Shown: positions 8,965-17,199 of the stretch, one piece after another
Position numbering within the stretch: position 1 is the stretch's first letter
How the letters are laid out: every line of letters begins with the position of its first letter
From: an uncultured Pelagibacteraceae bacterium
Lineage (GTDB): Bacteria > Pseudomonadota > Alphaproteobacteria > Pelagibacterales > Pelagibacteraceae
DNA: 64,000 bases
Direction of reading: 5' to 3'
NCBI GenBank assembly: GCA_902588895.1
Contig: CACIRC010000001.1
Coordinates: forward strand, 143,948-207,947
Notes under the pieces: generated by a model
What the model saw: the letters and a program-made list of their open reading frames with translations, nothing else
What the model was told of the DNA's origin: nothing
The model's database searches: none
Translations under genes and position numbers: made by a program

Positions 8965-9756
8965 TTATTTAATCGTTATTCTATGCATTATTCTATTTCC
9001 CTTAAAGGGTGTTGCCTGATGAAGCATAGATCTATTATCCCATATAGCCAATTGATTTTTGTCCCAAGGTAAAGAAAATTGAAACTTCCTTTTTATTTGA
9101 TGATTAAATAAAAATTTTTTGAACTTTTCTTGATTTTTTATTTTTGTACTAAAACCAACAAAATGTCCTGGGCTACAATAAATCGAATAATTTGTACTGA
9201 TTTTTCTAATTATTTTATGTGAGGATCTAAGTTCTTTAATATTTTTTCCCTTTTCTTTTACTCTTTCTTTTGTTGTAACCGAAATTGGACCCTCAGAGGA
9301 ATATTTGGCTTTAATATTTTTAAATTTTCTTTTTATTGAATTTGGTAATTCTTTATAAGCAAGATATTGAGAACAAAATTCTGTATTAGCCTTTCCTTTT
9401 TTTGGCACAAGTTTTGAAAGCAACATCGTAAATCTTGGTGGCTTTTTTGTATAAATGGAGTCTGTATGAAATTGTTCACCAAAACTTGGTCCTTTATCTG
9501 TTGATTTTCTTTGCACTACTGTAATTTGAGGAAATTTTTTATTTAAACCTTTTAGTCTTGGATAGTTGGCTAAATTTCCAAAATATTTTGCAAACTTAAT
9601 ATAAAGTTTAGAAGTTAATTTTTGATCCTTAAAATATAACATTCCATATTTATTCAGTGCTTTCTTAATTTTTAAAATATCTTTATTCGTAATATCTTTT
9701 AAATTTACAATTATTTCAGCTCCAATATTTTTTTTATTTGGAATTATCTTTAACAT
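8965..9756 (-). CDS. TauD/TfdA-family Fe(II)/2-oxoglutarate dioxygenase
   Basis: A 263-residue member of the taurine/2,4-D dioxygenase family. The iron facial triad is visible as His97-x-Asp99 (in QFHTDS) and His246 (in NRSMLHQATPF), with Arg259 placed to hold 2-oxoglutarate. Family enzymes hydroxylate sulfonates, carnitine-like compounds, aryloxyacids or others; the substrate cannot be assigned. Its start overlaps the end of the upstream hydrolase gene by 23 bases, which argues for co-expression. It is followed by a transporter, so the three genes look like a small catabolic unit. Confidence 0.87.
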   Translation of the reverse strand: MLKIIPNKKNIGAEIIVNLKDITNKDILKIKKALNKYGMLYFKDQKLTSKLYIKFAKYFGNLANYPRLKGLNKKFPQITVVQRKSTDKGPSFGEQFHTDSIYTKKPPRFTMLLSKLVPKKGKANTEFCSQYLAYKELPNSIKRKFKNIKAKYSSEGPISVTTKERVKEKGKNIKELRSSHKIIRKISTNYSIYCSPGHFVGFSTKIKNQEKFKKFLFNHQIKRKFQFSLPWDKNQLAIWDNRSMLHQATPFKGNRIMHRITIK

Positions 9757-10621
9757 TTTTTAAAAAAAATTTTTTTAGGTGATTTATAGTTTGTTTAGGA
9801 CTTTCCTCTGGAATGAAATGATCGGAATTAATTTCTGCACCGTAAATTTTTTTATTTGTATATTTTTGCCAAATTTTAATCGAATTAAATTGCTTTCCAA
9901 CTACTCCTTTTTTTCCCCACAAAACTTGGATAGGAATATTTAATTTTTTATTTCTATCTTTTTTATCGTGCTCTAAGTCTATAGTCGCCGCAGCTCTATA
10001 ATCTTCACATGTTGCATGAATTCTTTTATTTTGTTTAAAGGCTCTTAAATATTCATCTTCAACTCTTCCAATCGCACGTTTAGATGATCTATTAAACCGA
10101 CTATGTAGCCATCTTTTAGGGTCTGACATTATCATTTTCTCTGGTAAAGGTGCAGGCTGTATTAAATAAAACCAATGAAAATATCCTTTTGCAAATTTCA
10201 TATCTGTATGCTCGTACATATCAAGCGTTGGACAAATATCTAATACACTTAAAGCCATAATTTTATTTCTATAATCTCTTGCCATTCTATGTGCAACTCT
10301 TCCACCCCTATCATGTCCAGCAACAAAAAATTTTTTAAAATTTAATTTATTCATCAACTGAACCATATCTTTTGCCATTTCTCTTTTAGAATAATTTTTA
10401 TGATTAATTCCACCAGGCAAAACCAAACTGTCCCCGTATCCCCTAAGATCAGCAACTATTACTGTGAAATAATTACTAAGTTCAGGGGCAGTCTTGTGCC
10501 ACATTACATGTGATTGTGGATATCCGTGAAGTAGCAATAAAGGAGGACCATTACCTTTAAATCGACAAAATATTTTACCCTTGTTTACCTTAACAAATTT
10601 TTTTTTAAATTCCTTGAACAT
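9734..10621 (-). CDS. haloacetate dehalogenase-like alpha/beta hydrolase
   Basis: A 295-residue alpha/beta hydrolase. The nucleophile elbow reads AGHDRGGRVAHR, giving Asp104 as nucleophile with Arg105 and Arg108, which in fluoroacetate dehalogenases bind the substrate carboxylate. His149-Trp150 in YFHWFYLIQPAPLPE match the halide pocket residues, EDYRA supplies the expected tyrosine, and His268 is the general base. These together favour a haloacid dehalogenase over an epoxide hydrolase, though only assay could settle it. Probably cytoplasmic, since no signal peptide is visible. The 3' end overlaps the dioxygenase gene. Confidence 0.85.
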   Translation of the reverse strand: MFKEFKKKFVKVNKGKIFCRFKGNGPPLLLLHGYPQSHVMWHKTAPELSNYFTVIVADLRGYGDSLVLPGGINHKNYSKREMAKDMVQLMNKLNFKKFFVAGHDRGGRVAHRMARDYRNKIMALSVLDICPTLDMYEHTDMKFAKGYFHWFYLIQPAPLPEKMIMSDPKRWLHSRFNRSSKRAIGRVEDEYLRAFKQNKRIHATCEDYRAAATIDLEHDKKDRNKKLNIPIQVLWGKKGVVGKQFNSIKIWQKYTNKKIYGAEINSDHFIPEESPKQTINHLKKFFLKNVKDNSK

Positions 10622-10632
10622 GATTAAACTAT

Positions 10633-10908
10633 TTAATTATTTAATAGTTTGTTTTTGGCTTTTTCAAATTCCTCTTGAGAAATAATTCCTTTTTCTTTTA
10701 AATCATTCAATTTAGTAAGTTCATCACTTAAATTGCTGCTTTTTTCATCAGAAGTCTCACTTGTCTCCCTACCCTCACTTTCAGCTTCCTCTTTCTCTGC
10801 TCTATTAGCTTCCTTAGACTTAAAACCATTCATAATTGCCATTCCACCTAAGTATAAAACATAAGCCATGATAGGAATAACCAATCCAAAAAAAATTATT
10901 TTTTCCAT
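10633..10908 (-). CDS. SHOCT-domain small membrane protein
   Basis: A 91-residue protein with one N-terminal membrane helix (residues about 4-27), a very acidic low-complexity linker at about 32-64, and a C-terminal SHOCT motif (LTKLNDLKEKGIISQEEFEK). SHOCT domains are short helical hairpins thought to mediate oligomerisation or membrane-protein association. It lies between an alpha/beta hydrolase and another tiny membrane protein, all on the same strand with gaps of 11 and 3 bases. The precise role is unknown. Confidence 0.8.
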   Translation of the reverse strand: MEKIIFFGLVIPIMAYVLYLGGMAIMNGFKSKEANRAEKEEAESEGRETSETSDEKSSNLSDELTKLNDLKEKGIISQEEFEKAKNKLLNN

Positions 10909-10911
10909 AAT

Positions 10912-11115
10912 TTAATCTTCATCTTCTTCACGCCAGTTTTTTTCATACATTAAATATGCAGCGTATATTACTGATACAGTACCTACAATCATACCATAAT
11001 CAAAACCAGTTTGCTTGTCATGCAAATACCAACCTAGCTGAGTTGCCCCAATAGGTGGAACTGTAAGAAGCAAAAAAATTATACCAAATCTGTATGGTCG
11101 TTTAGGTTTTTTCAT
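10912..11115 (-). CDS. small membrane protein of unknown function
   Basis: A 67-residue protein with a basic N-terminus (MKKPKRPYRFG), two probable membrane helices (about 12-28 and 38-57) and an acidic tail ending EEDED. No family recognised. It is 3 bases upstream of the SHOCT-domain gene and shares its strand, so the two are probably made together. Confidence 0.65.
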   Translation of the reverse strand: MKKPKRPYRFGIIFLLLTVPPIGATQLGWYLHDKQTGFDYGMIVGTVSVIYAAYLMYEKNWREEDED

Positions 11116-11153
11116 CCTAATAAATTAACAGATTACAGCTTATGGTTTAATTA

Positions 11154-11999
11154 TTAAATTTGCGATCTTTTGAAACAGTCGATCGTATTTTTAAGCAAAC
11201 AAGCAATGGTCATTGGACCTACACCGCCTGGAACTGGTGTAAGTGCTTTTGCATTTTTTGAAACTTCATCAAAATGAACATCACCAACTATACCGTTGTC
11301 AGTTTTATTTATACCAACATCAATAACAATAGCATCTTTTTTAACCCAATCTCCTCTAACAAGTTCGGGTATACCTACAGCTGCAACAATTATATCTGCC
11401 TCTAAACATTCAGCTTTTAAATCTTTAGTTTTTGAATGAGTTATAGTTACGGTGCAATTTTCTTTTAAAAGAAGTTGTGTCATTGGTTTGCCATTTAAAT
11501 TTGATCTACCCACAACCACAGCTTTTTTACCACTTAAATTAGGTTCAATTTTTTTTATCAACAAATAACATCCAAGCGGAGTACAAGGTATCGAACTTTC
11601 ATAACCAGATGAAAGATTGCCTACATTCATTGGATGAAATCCATCTACGTCTTTTGAGGGATCAATAGCTTCTATAACCTTCTGCTTATCAATATGCTTA
11701 GGTAAAGGAAGTTGAACTAAAATTCCTGAAACAGTTTCATCACTATTTAGTTCTTGAATTTTTTCTAGAACAGTCTTTTCTTCAACTGAATCTGGATATT
11801 TAATTACTTCAGATTTTAATCCTACCTCATTTGCTGACTTCTCTTTATTTCTTACATAAATCTGACTAGGTGTTAAATCACCTATCAGTATTACTGTTAA
11901 ACCTGGTACTTTATTATGTTTTGATTTTAACTCTGCAACTTCCTCTTTTAACTCTGCTCTTAATTCTGCGGCTGCTTTTTTTCCATCAATTAAAATCAT
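11154..11999 (-). CDS. folD: methylenetetrahydrofolate dehydrogenase/cyclohydrolase
   Basis: Bifunctional cytosolic enzyme of one-carbon metabolism that interconverts 5,10-methylene-THF, methenyl-THF and 10-formyl-THF. The catalytic YVRNKEKSANEVG segment (Tyr and Lys of the YxxxK pair), the cofactor motif GRSNLNGKPM and the C-terminal signature PVPGGVGPMTIACL are all visible. At 281 residues it has normal length. It is followed by small membrane proteins and preceded by yggT with a 9-base gap. 10-formyl-THF feeds purH, encoded in this window at 24865-26403. Confidence 0.96.
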   Translation of the reverse strand: MILIDGKKAAAELRAELKEEVAELKSKHNKVPGLTVILIGDLTPSQIYVRNKEKSANEVGLKSEVIKYPDSVEEKTVLEKIQELNSDETVSGILVQLPLPKHIDKQKVIEAIDPSKDVDGFHPMNVGNLSSGYESSIPCTPLGCYLLIKKIEPNLSGKKAVVVGRSNLNGKPMTQLLLKENCTVTITHSKTKDLKAECLEADIIVAAVGIPELVRGDWVKKDAIVIDVGINKTDNGIVGDVHFDEVSKNAKALTPVPGGVGPMTIACLLKNTIDCFKRSQI

Positions 12000-12008
12000 A
12001 TTTCTCTC

Positions 12009-12299
12009 TTAAAAAATCATTGGTGCAATGTACAGCTTCATACACATTTCGATAAACCAAATCAATAAAAGAAGAATGATTGGAGAAATATCTAGTGAAC
12101 CTAAATTTGGCAAAAAACGTCTAATTTTATTCAGGAAAGGCTCGGTTAATTTGTAACTCAACTCTAAAATTGCATACACAAACCTATTTTGAGTATTAAG
12201 TACGTTAAAAGCTATTAACCAACTTACAATAACATTGGCGATTACAACATAAGAATACAATTTTAAAATTTGTAAAACTAAATAAAAAATAGCTATCAT
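12009..12299 (-). CDS. YggT-family membrane protein
   Basis: A 96-residue protein with two hydrophobic regions separated by a loop carrying the family signature TEPFLNKIRRFLPNLGSLDISP. YggT proteins are small inner-membrane proteins linked to osmotic stress or cell division in various bacteria. Its start codon overlaps the end of the mscS gene by 4 bases, so a link to osmotic adaptation is reasonable but not proven. Confidence 0.88.
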   Translation of the reverse strand: MIAIFYLVLQILKLYSYVVIANVIVSWLIAFNVLNTQNRFVYAILELSYKLTEPFLNKIRRFLPNLGSLDISPIILLLLIWFIEMCMKLYIAPMIF

Positions 12300-13381
12300 T
12301 TTTTCTCAACATAAATCGACTGACTTGGGAAAGCAAATGAAGCGCCATTTTTTTCTACAATTTCCTTAATCGCAATTGCTAATCTTTCTTTTACATCAAG
12401 CCAATTATTCCAACTTCCTGTTTTTGTAAAGCATCTTACATACATATCTATTGAACTATCAGAAAATTTATCAACTCTTACCGCAACACCAATTGAGGTA
12501 TTATAATCTTCGCTTGAATTAATATGACTTTCGATTTCATCTCTAATTTTTTTTAACTGATCTACCGTAGTGTCATATTGAAGTGTAATAATCCAACTGA
12601 TTAACCAATTTGAAGTTTCACTTACATTTACTACTGCGTTTTCGGCAAATTGAAAATTTGGAATAATAGCAAGAGATTTGTCAAACTTTCTAATTGTTGT
12701 TGATCTAAATCCAATCTTTTCTACCACACCTTCAATAATACCCTCGACAGCTATCCAGTCTCCAATTTTAAATCTCTTTTCAACTAAAACTAAAATTCCT
12801 GATATTAAATTTTTGAATAAATCTTGTGCCCCTAATGCTACAGCAACACCAAATAATCCAAGACCTGCAATTATTGGACCTATTTTAATTCCCCACAATT
12901 CTAAAACTGCTGCTAAACCTAAAATAAAAATTAAAATTTTTAGCGATTTAATTATCCAGCCAATAAGTTCTCTTGTTAACAATTTGTCTAAACCACTAAG
13001 TATGTATGAGATTGGTTCTATTATTTGGTGAATTACCCAAAAAATTAAAATAGTGATCAACGTTCTATTAATTGTATCTACCACTTCTCTTCCTTCTAGT
13101 GAGAAAGTCATGTAGTAGCTTGCAATAAAAAATCCTAATACAATTGGTAAAAATCTTGCTGGACCTACAAGTGATTGAACAAAAGTATCATCTAATTTAT
13201 TCGTTGTTCTTTTCGAGATAATTTCTAATTTTTTAATAACTAATTTGCTTATTAGACCTCTGAAAATTAAGAATAGTAAAAATATTCCAATACCAATTAA
13301 GATTTGAAAAATATCAACACCAAGAATTCCTTTATTCCATACTGATAAAAATATCTCCGAAAAATTATTAATTAATTCCAT
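12296..13381 (-). CDS. MscS-family mechanosensitive ion channel
   Basis: A 361-residue inner-membrane channel with four or five helices in the first 190 residues. The pore-lining helix region reads GPIIAGLGLFGVAVALGAQDLFKNLISGI, the classic Gly/Ala-packed MscS TM3, followed by the beta domain (FKIGDWIAVEGIIEGVVEKIGFRSTTIRKFD segment) and a cytosolic alpha/beta domain. It protects cells by releasing solutes on hypo-osmotic shock. It overlaps yggT downstream by 4 bases and lies 3 bases from hemD upstream. Confidence 0.93.
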   Translation of the reverse strand: MELINNFSEIFLSVWNKGILGVDIFQILIGIGIFLLFLIFRGLISKLVIKKLEIISKRTTNKLDDTFVQSLVGPARFLPIVLGFFIASYYMTFSLEGREVVDTINRTLITILIFWVIHQIIEPISYILSGLDKLLTRELIGWIIKSLKILIFILGLAAVLELWGIKIGPIIAGLGLFGVAVALGAQDLFKNLISGILVLVEKRFKIGDWIAVEGIIEGVVEKIGFRSTTIRKFDKSLAIIPNFQFAENAVVNVSETSNWLISWIITLQYDTTVDQLKKIRDEIESHINSSEDYNTSIGVAVRVDKFSDSSIDMYVRCFTKTGSWNNWLDVKERLAIAIKEIVEKNGASFAFPSQSIYVEKK

Positions 13382-13384
13382 TTT

Positions 13385-14083
13385 TTAAATTTTATATAAC
13401 AAAAACTCTTCTTCTCCAGGGTTAAAAAGAAAAATCTTTTTCCATTTGATTTCGTTCAGTATTGACGAGGTTTTTTCAGCTATACACATCAAATTTGTAT
13501 TCATCCATAAATTTTCGGTTTGGTAAATCTTTATAAAATTTAAGAAACTTGACGCACTATTTTGGGAGTAAACATAGACCATATCAGGCATATTTAATTT
13601 TAATTCATTAACAAATTTCTCATCAAATTTTTGATTATGATCTACTCTGTAATTAATAATTCTTTTTACCTTAAAACCTTCGCTTAATAACTGTTGATCT
13701 AAATCAACCGATATTGTTTCACCACTAACGTAAAGTAATTCTTTATTTTTGGAGTCATAACTTTGTATAATTAACTCCTTTAAGTTTGTAACATTTCCTT
13801 CGGCCGCAATTGTATTTTGAAAACCAAAACTTCTTGCTTTGTTTTCTGTAGCGTTTCCAACACAAAAGCATTTAATATTTTTATCTAATTTTACTGTGTT
13901 TAAAAATTTTACTGCATTTGCACTAGTAAAAACAATTCCACCATATTCAGAAAAGTTAATTTCTTCATAATTAACCTTTTCAATTCTTATTAATGGAAGA
14001 TGAGAAACTTGATGTCCTAATGATTGAAATTTTAATATCATTTCAGAGCAGTCCTCCAGTGGTCTAGTTAACAAAATATGCAT
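13385..14083 (-). CDS. hemD: uroporphyrinogen-III synthase
   Basis: HemD closes hydroxymethylbilane with inversion of ring D. Its sequence is poorly conserved across bacteria, but this 232-residue protein begins with the typical ILLTRPLEDCSEM, has GGIVFTSANAVKFL near residues 48-61 and the C-terminal VYSQNSASSFLNF and CIAEKTSSIL elements. The position one base after hemC is the standard hemC-hemD arrangement, which makes the call firm. Confidence 0.92.
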   Translation of the reverse strand: MHILLTRPLEDCSEMILKFQSLGHQVSHLPLIRIEKVNYEEINFSEYGGIVFTSANAVKFLNTVKLDKNIKCFCVGNATENKARSFGFQNTIAAEGNVTNLKELIIQSYDSKNKELLYVSGETISVDLDQQLLSEGFKVKRIINYRVDHNQKFDEKFVNELKLNMPDMVYVYSQNSASSFLNFIKIYQTENLWMNTNLMCIAEKTSSILNEIKWKKIFLFNPGEEEFLLYKI

Positions 14084-14084
14084 A

Positions 14085-15002
14085 TTATCTTTTATATGAA
14101 TTATTTGATTTTGTTCTTAAAAGTATTCCAATCTCTTTACCAATTTCTTTAAACTCATTCAAATTACCAATTTTTTTTTCATAAAACCTTTGTTTACCAT
14201 CTAAAGAAAAAAGTTCAGCCTCCACTATAATCTTATCTCCATCAACCACTGCATGAGCACCAATTGCTGTTTCACAATCTCCATCTAAAACTTTTAAAAT
14301 ATTCCTCTCAAGGTGAGCTCTTTTATATGTTTCCTCATGATTAATTTTGTTTAAAATAGAAATTGTCTCATCATCATTCTCCCTGCACTGAAGAGCAATT
14401 ACGCCTTGTCCTGCACTAGGAATTATTTCTTCAGCTGAAAAAATTTCAGAGATTTCATTTTCAAATTTTAAAAATTTGATACCAGCATAAGACAAAATAA
14501 TTGCGTCATACATTCCTTCATTCAATTTTCTAATTCTAGTATCTACATTTCCTCTAATTAGTTTACAGTTTAAATCTTGTCTAATTTTTTTTATTTGAAA
14601 TTCTCTTCTGTATGATGAAGTGCCAACAATTGACTTATGATCTAAGTCTTTAAGTTTCTTTTTATCCTTTGTAATTAAAATTTCCCTAGGATCATTTCTT
14701 TCAAGAAAAGAATCTGTCCTTAATCCTTCTGTCTCATTAGCTGGCATATCTTTCAGCGCATGAACTGCAACATCAATATTTTTAAACTGAAGTTCTTTTT
14801 CTATATTACTAGAAAACAAACCTTTGCCACCAAGCTCTGATAATCTTACATCCTGCACTTCATCACCTTTAGTTGTGATTGACTTAATTAAAATATCGTC
14901 ATTACCAAGGTTGGTATTTTCAATAATTTTATTTTTAGCTTGTTGGGCATAAAGTAAGGCAAGCTTGCTACCTCTAGATCCAATAATTATTTGTTTACTC
15001 AT
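14085..15002 (-). CDS. hemC: hydroxymethylbilane synthase (porphobilinogen deaminase)
   Basis: Polymerises four porphobilinogen units into hydroxymethylbilane. I start at ATG 15002-15000 (MSKQIIIGSRGSKLALLYAQ), since homologues begin here; a longer open frame reaching 15161 would add 53 residues unlike the family and overlap tsaD. Landmarks are the LKDMPA segment, the RRE/RRxFQ region, RGNVDTRIRKL, and the dipyrromethane-cofactor cysteine in LDGDCETAIGAHA. The resulting length of 305 residues is normal. hemD follows after one base; hemE, hemH and hemJ are encoded together at 45.5-47.9 kb. Confidence 0.96.
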   Translation of the reverse strand: MSKQIIIGSRGSKLALLYAQQAKNKIIENTNLGNDDILIKSITTKGDEVQDVRLSELGGKGLFSSNIEKELQFKNIDVAVHALKDMPANETEGLRTDSFLERNDPREILITKDKKKLKDLDHKSIVGTSSYRREFQIKKIRQDLNCKLIRGNVDTRIRKLNEGMYDAIILSYAGIKFLKFENEISEIFSAEEIIPSAGQGVIALQCRENDDETISILNKINHEETYKRAHLERNILKVLDGDCETAIGAHAVVDGDKIIVEAELFSLDGKQRFYEKKIGNLNEFKEIGKEIGILLRTKSNNSYKR

Positions 15003-15057
15003 AAAAAATTTATTTCTTACTTGTATAAAGATTGTACAATTATTAAAAACTATTTTA

Positions 15058-16131
15058 ATGAGCAAAAAACCCTTAATTCTAGGAATAGAGTCTAGTTGTG
15101 ATGAAACTGCAGCTTCTCTTGTTACTGAAAATGAAGAAGGATTTCCAGTGGTTTTATCCAATATTGTTTCAAGTCAGGTGGAAGTTCATAAGGAGTTTGG
15201 TGGTGTTGTTCCTGAACTAGCAGCCCGTTCACATATTGAAAAAATAGATTGGATTGTAAAAAAAGCTATTAATGAAAGTGGAAGAAAAATTGAAGAAATA
15301 GATGCTGTTGCTTCTACAGCTGGTCCTGGATTGGTTGTGTGTTTATCAGTAGGATTAAGTTTTGGTAAAGCATTTTCTTCTGCAATGAATAAACCTTTTA
15401 TCGCTGTTAATCATTTAGAAGGACATGCTTTAAGTCCAAAACTAAATACAAATTTAAATTATCCATATTTACTTCTTTTAATTTCTGGTGGGCACTCACA
15501 ATACTTGAATGTTAAAAATCTTGGAAAATATAAAAGGTTGGGAACAACAATTGATGACGCATTAGGTGAAGCGTTTGATAAAACAGCAAAACTTTTAGGA
15601 ATAGAATTTCCGGGGGGACCTCAAATAGAAATTTTGGCTGAAAAAGGCGATCCCAAAAGATATGATTTACCTAAACCAATTTTTAGCAGAGGAGGATGTA
15701 ATCTTTCTTTTGCAGGTCTAAAAACTGCTGTATTGAAAATAAGTAAAACAATTAAATCAGAACAGGATAAATATGATCTCGCAGCTTCCTTTCAAAAAAC
15801 AATTGAGGAAATTTTATATAAAAAAACAAAAATTGCTTTTACCGAATTTGAAAAAGTAAATGAACTTAATGAAAAAATCTTTGTAGTCGCAGGGGGTGTT
15901 GCGTCAAATAAAAAAATTAGGTCTATGCTGATCAATCTATGTAAGAAAAATAATTATAAAAGTATTTTTCCCCCTATAGAATTCTGTGGAGATAATGCAG
16001 CAATGATCGCAATTGTAGGTTTGGAAAAATTTAAATTAAATCAATTTAGTAATTTAGATTATCCAGCCAAACCTAGATGGCCTTTAGATGAAGATGCTGC
16101 TTTTCTCAAAGGTGCTGGAGTAAAAATTTAA
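15058..16131 (+). CDS. tsaD: tRNA N6-adenosine threonylcarbamoyltransferase
   Basis: Transfers threonylcarbamoyl to A37 of ANN-decoding tRNAs; essential in most bacteria. I use ATG 15058 (MSKKPLILGIESSCDETAAS), the family N-terminus; the longer frame from 14965 would run into hemC. The ASKHA features are visible: GIESSCDET, the metal-binding HLEGHALSP, LISGGHSQ, and FCGDNAAMIA near the C-terminus. Length 357 residues is typical. The gene is divergent from hemC, with 55 bases between the starts that must hold promoters for both. Confidence 0.96.
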   Translation: MSKKPLILGIESSCDETAASLVTENEEGFPVVLSNIVSSQVEVHKEFGGVVPELAARSHIEKIDWIVKKAINESGRKIEEIDAVASTAGPGLVVCLSVGLSFGKAFSSAMNKPFIAVNHLEGHALSPKLNTNLNYPYLLLLISGGHSQYLNVKNLGKYKRLGTTIDDALGEAFDKTAKLLGIEFPGGPQIEILAEKGDPKRYDLPKPIFSRGGCNLSFAGLKTAVLKISKTIKSEQDKYDLAASFQKTIEEILYKKTKIAFTEFEKVNELNEKIFVVAGGVASNKKIRSMLINLCKKNNYKSIFPPIEFCGDNAAMIAIVGLEKFKLNQFSNLDYPAKPRWPLDEDAAFLKGAGVKI

Positions 16132-16136
16132 ATTTT

Positions 16137-16697
16137 TTATCTAAATTTTGGACCAGAAAGCCAAATTGCCAAAGTATAGCGTTTACCTGACGTTATTTTA
16201 TTAACTTTATGATTTATAAATGATGGAAATATAATTGCGCTTCCAGGTTTATTAAATTCAGTACAAACTATCTCATTCGCTCTAAATAAAACTAATTCAC
16301 CACCTTCATAGGAATCTTCAGATAAATTTAATAAAGCAGTCAGCTTGATATCTCTAACAGGATCTCTAGGAACAGCATCTATATGCCAACTATACTCAGT
16401 ACCTTCGTCATAAATATTGTAATTTAATTTTTTCAAAGATGTTAAAGAATGAAGGTCAAAACCAAAAAAATTATTATTTGCTGTTTTGCAAAAATCTATG
16501 AATGGAAAAATATATTGTTGAATTTTTCCTAAGTATACAAACTTTACATCAGATGTTTTATGAGAATCTGTTGCAAAATCATCTTTTCCCTCTACAAAAT
16601 TTGATTTAATTACTTTATTAATTTCTTTAACTTGATTATCATTAAATATGTTCATTGATGAATAATTTGCTGCTCTCATAAAATAAGAAGTTATCAA
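16137..16697 (-). CDS. 2OG-Fe(II) oxygenase (PKHD/prolyl hydroxylase type)
   Basis: A 186-residue double-stranded beta-helix oxygenase. The iron ligands are seen in YSWHIDAVPRD (His and Asp) and in SFINHKVNKITSGKRYTLAIWLSGP (distal His and the 2-oxoglutarate-binding Arg), with the intervening EGGELVLF strand characteristic of the PKHD hydroxylase family. Bacterial relatives include YbiX/PiuC-like proteins, some linked to iron regulation; the substrate is unknown. Residue 7 is also a Met, so the start could be 18 bases later. It is convergent with tsaD, 5 bases apart. Confidence 0.87.
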   Translation of the reverse strand: MITSYFMRAANYSSMNIFNDNQVKEINKVIKSNFVEGKDDFATDSHKTSDVKFVYLGKIQQYIFPFIDFCKTANNNFFGFDLHSLTSLKKLNYNIYDEGTEYSWHIDAVPRDPVRDIKLTALLNLSEDSYEGGELVLFRANEIVCTEFNKPGSAIIFPSFINHKVNKITSGKRYTLAIWLSGPKFR

Positions 16698-16770
16698 TTA
16701 TTTTTTTTCATACAATGAGTAATTTTAAAAAACATTATAAATACAAGGTAATTAATTATATAAATAGGCA

Positions 16771-17184
16771 ATGAAATATTGGTTACTTAAGTCTGAACCA
16801 GATGTTTGGTCAATTGACCAACAAAAAAAAGCTGGGATAAAAGGTGCACCTTGGGATGGAGTAAGAAATTATCAAGCTGCAAAGAATTTAAAGAGTATGA
16901 AGAAAGGAGATCTTTGTTTTTTTTATCATTCAAACATTGGAAAAGAAATAGTTGGAATAATAAAAGTTATTAAAGAATCTTATTTAGATAAAACAGACAA
17001 AAGAGGTAGGTTTGTTGCCGTTACTGTTCAATTTAAATCTAAATTTTTAAAGCCTATAACACTAGAAAGCATTAAAAAAAATAAGAATTTAAGCCATTTA
17101 GCTCTTATAAAGCAAAGCAGGCTTTCTGTAATGCCTATTGATTATAAAAGCTGGAAAATTATAAATAACATGAGTAGAATTTAA
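16771..17184 (+). CDS. EVE-domain protein
   Basis: A 137-residue single-domain protein with the EVE/PUA-like fold signature: MKYWLLKSEPDVWSI at the N-terminus, WDGVRNYQAAKNLKSMKKGDLCFFYHSN and VGIIKVIKESYLD. EVE domains bind modified bases in DNA or RNA and are seen in thymocyte nuclear protein 1 relatives. In bacteria it is often a housekeeping gene of unknown role. It lies 15 bases upstream of the acetyl-CoA synthetase gene on the same strand. Confidence 0.9.
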   Translation: MKYWLLKSEPDVWSIDQQKKAGIKGAPWDGVRNYQAAKNLKSMKKGDLCFFYHSNIGKEIVGIIKVIKESYLDKTDKRGRFVAVTVQFKSKFLKPITLESIKKNKNLSHLALIKQSRLSVMPIDYKSWKIINNMSRI

Positions 17185-17199
17185 AAAAAAAATTATCCT

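Noticed and set aside
14965-15057. N-terminal extensions of tsaD and hemC that overlap each other
   Set aside because: Both family N-termini start at the inner ATGs (15058 and 15002); the longer frames have no family-like sequence and would leave no promoter space.
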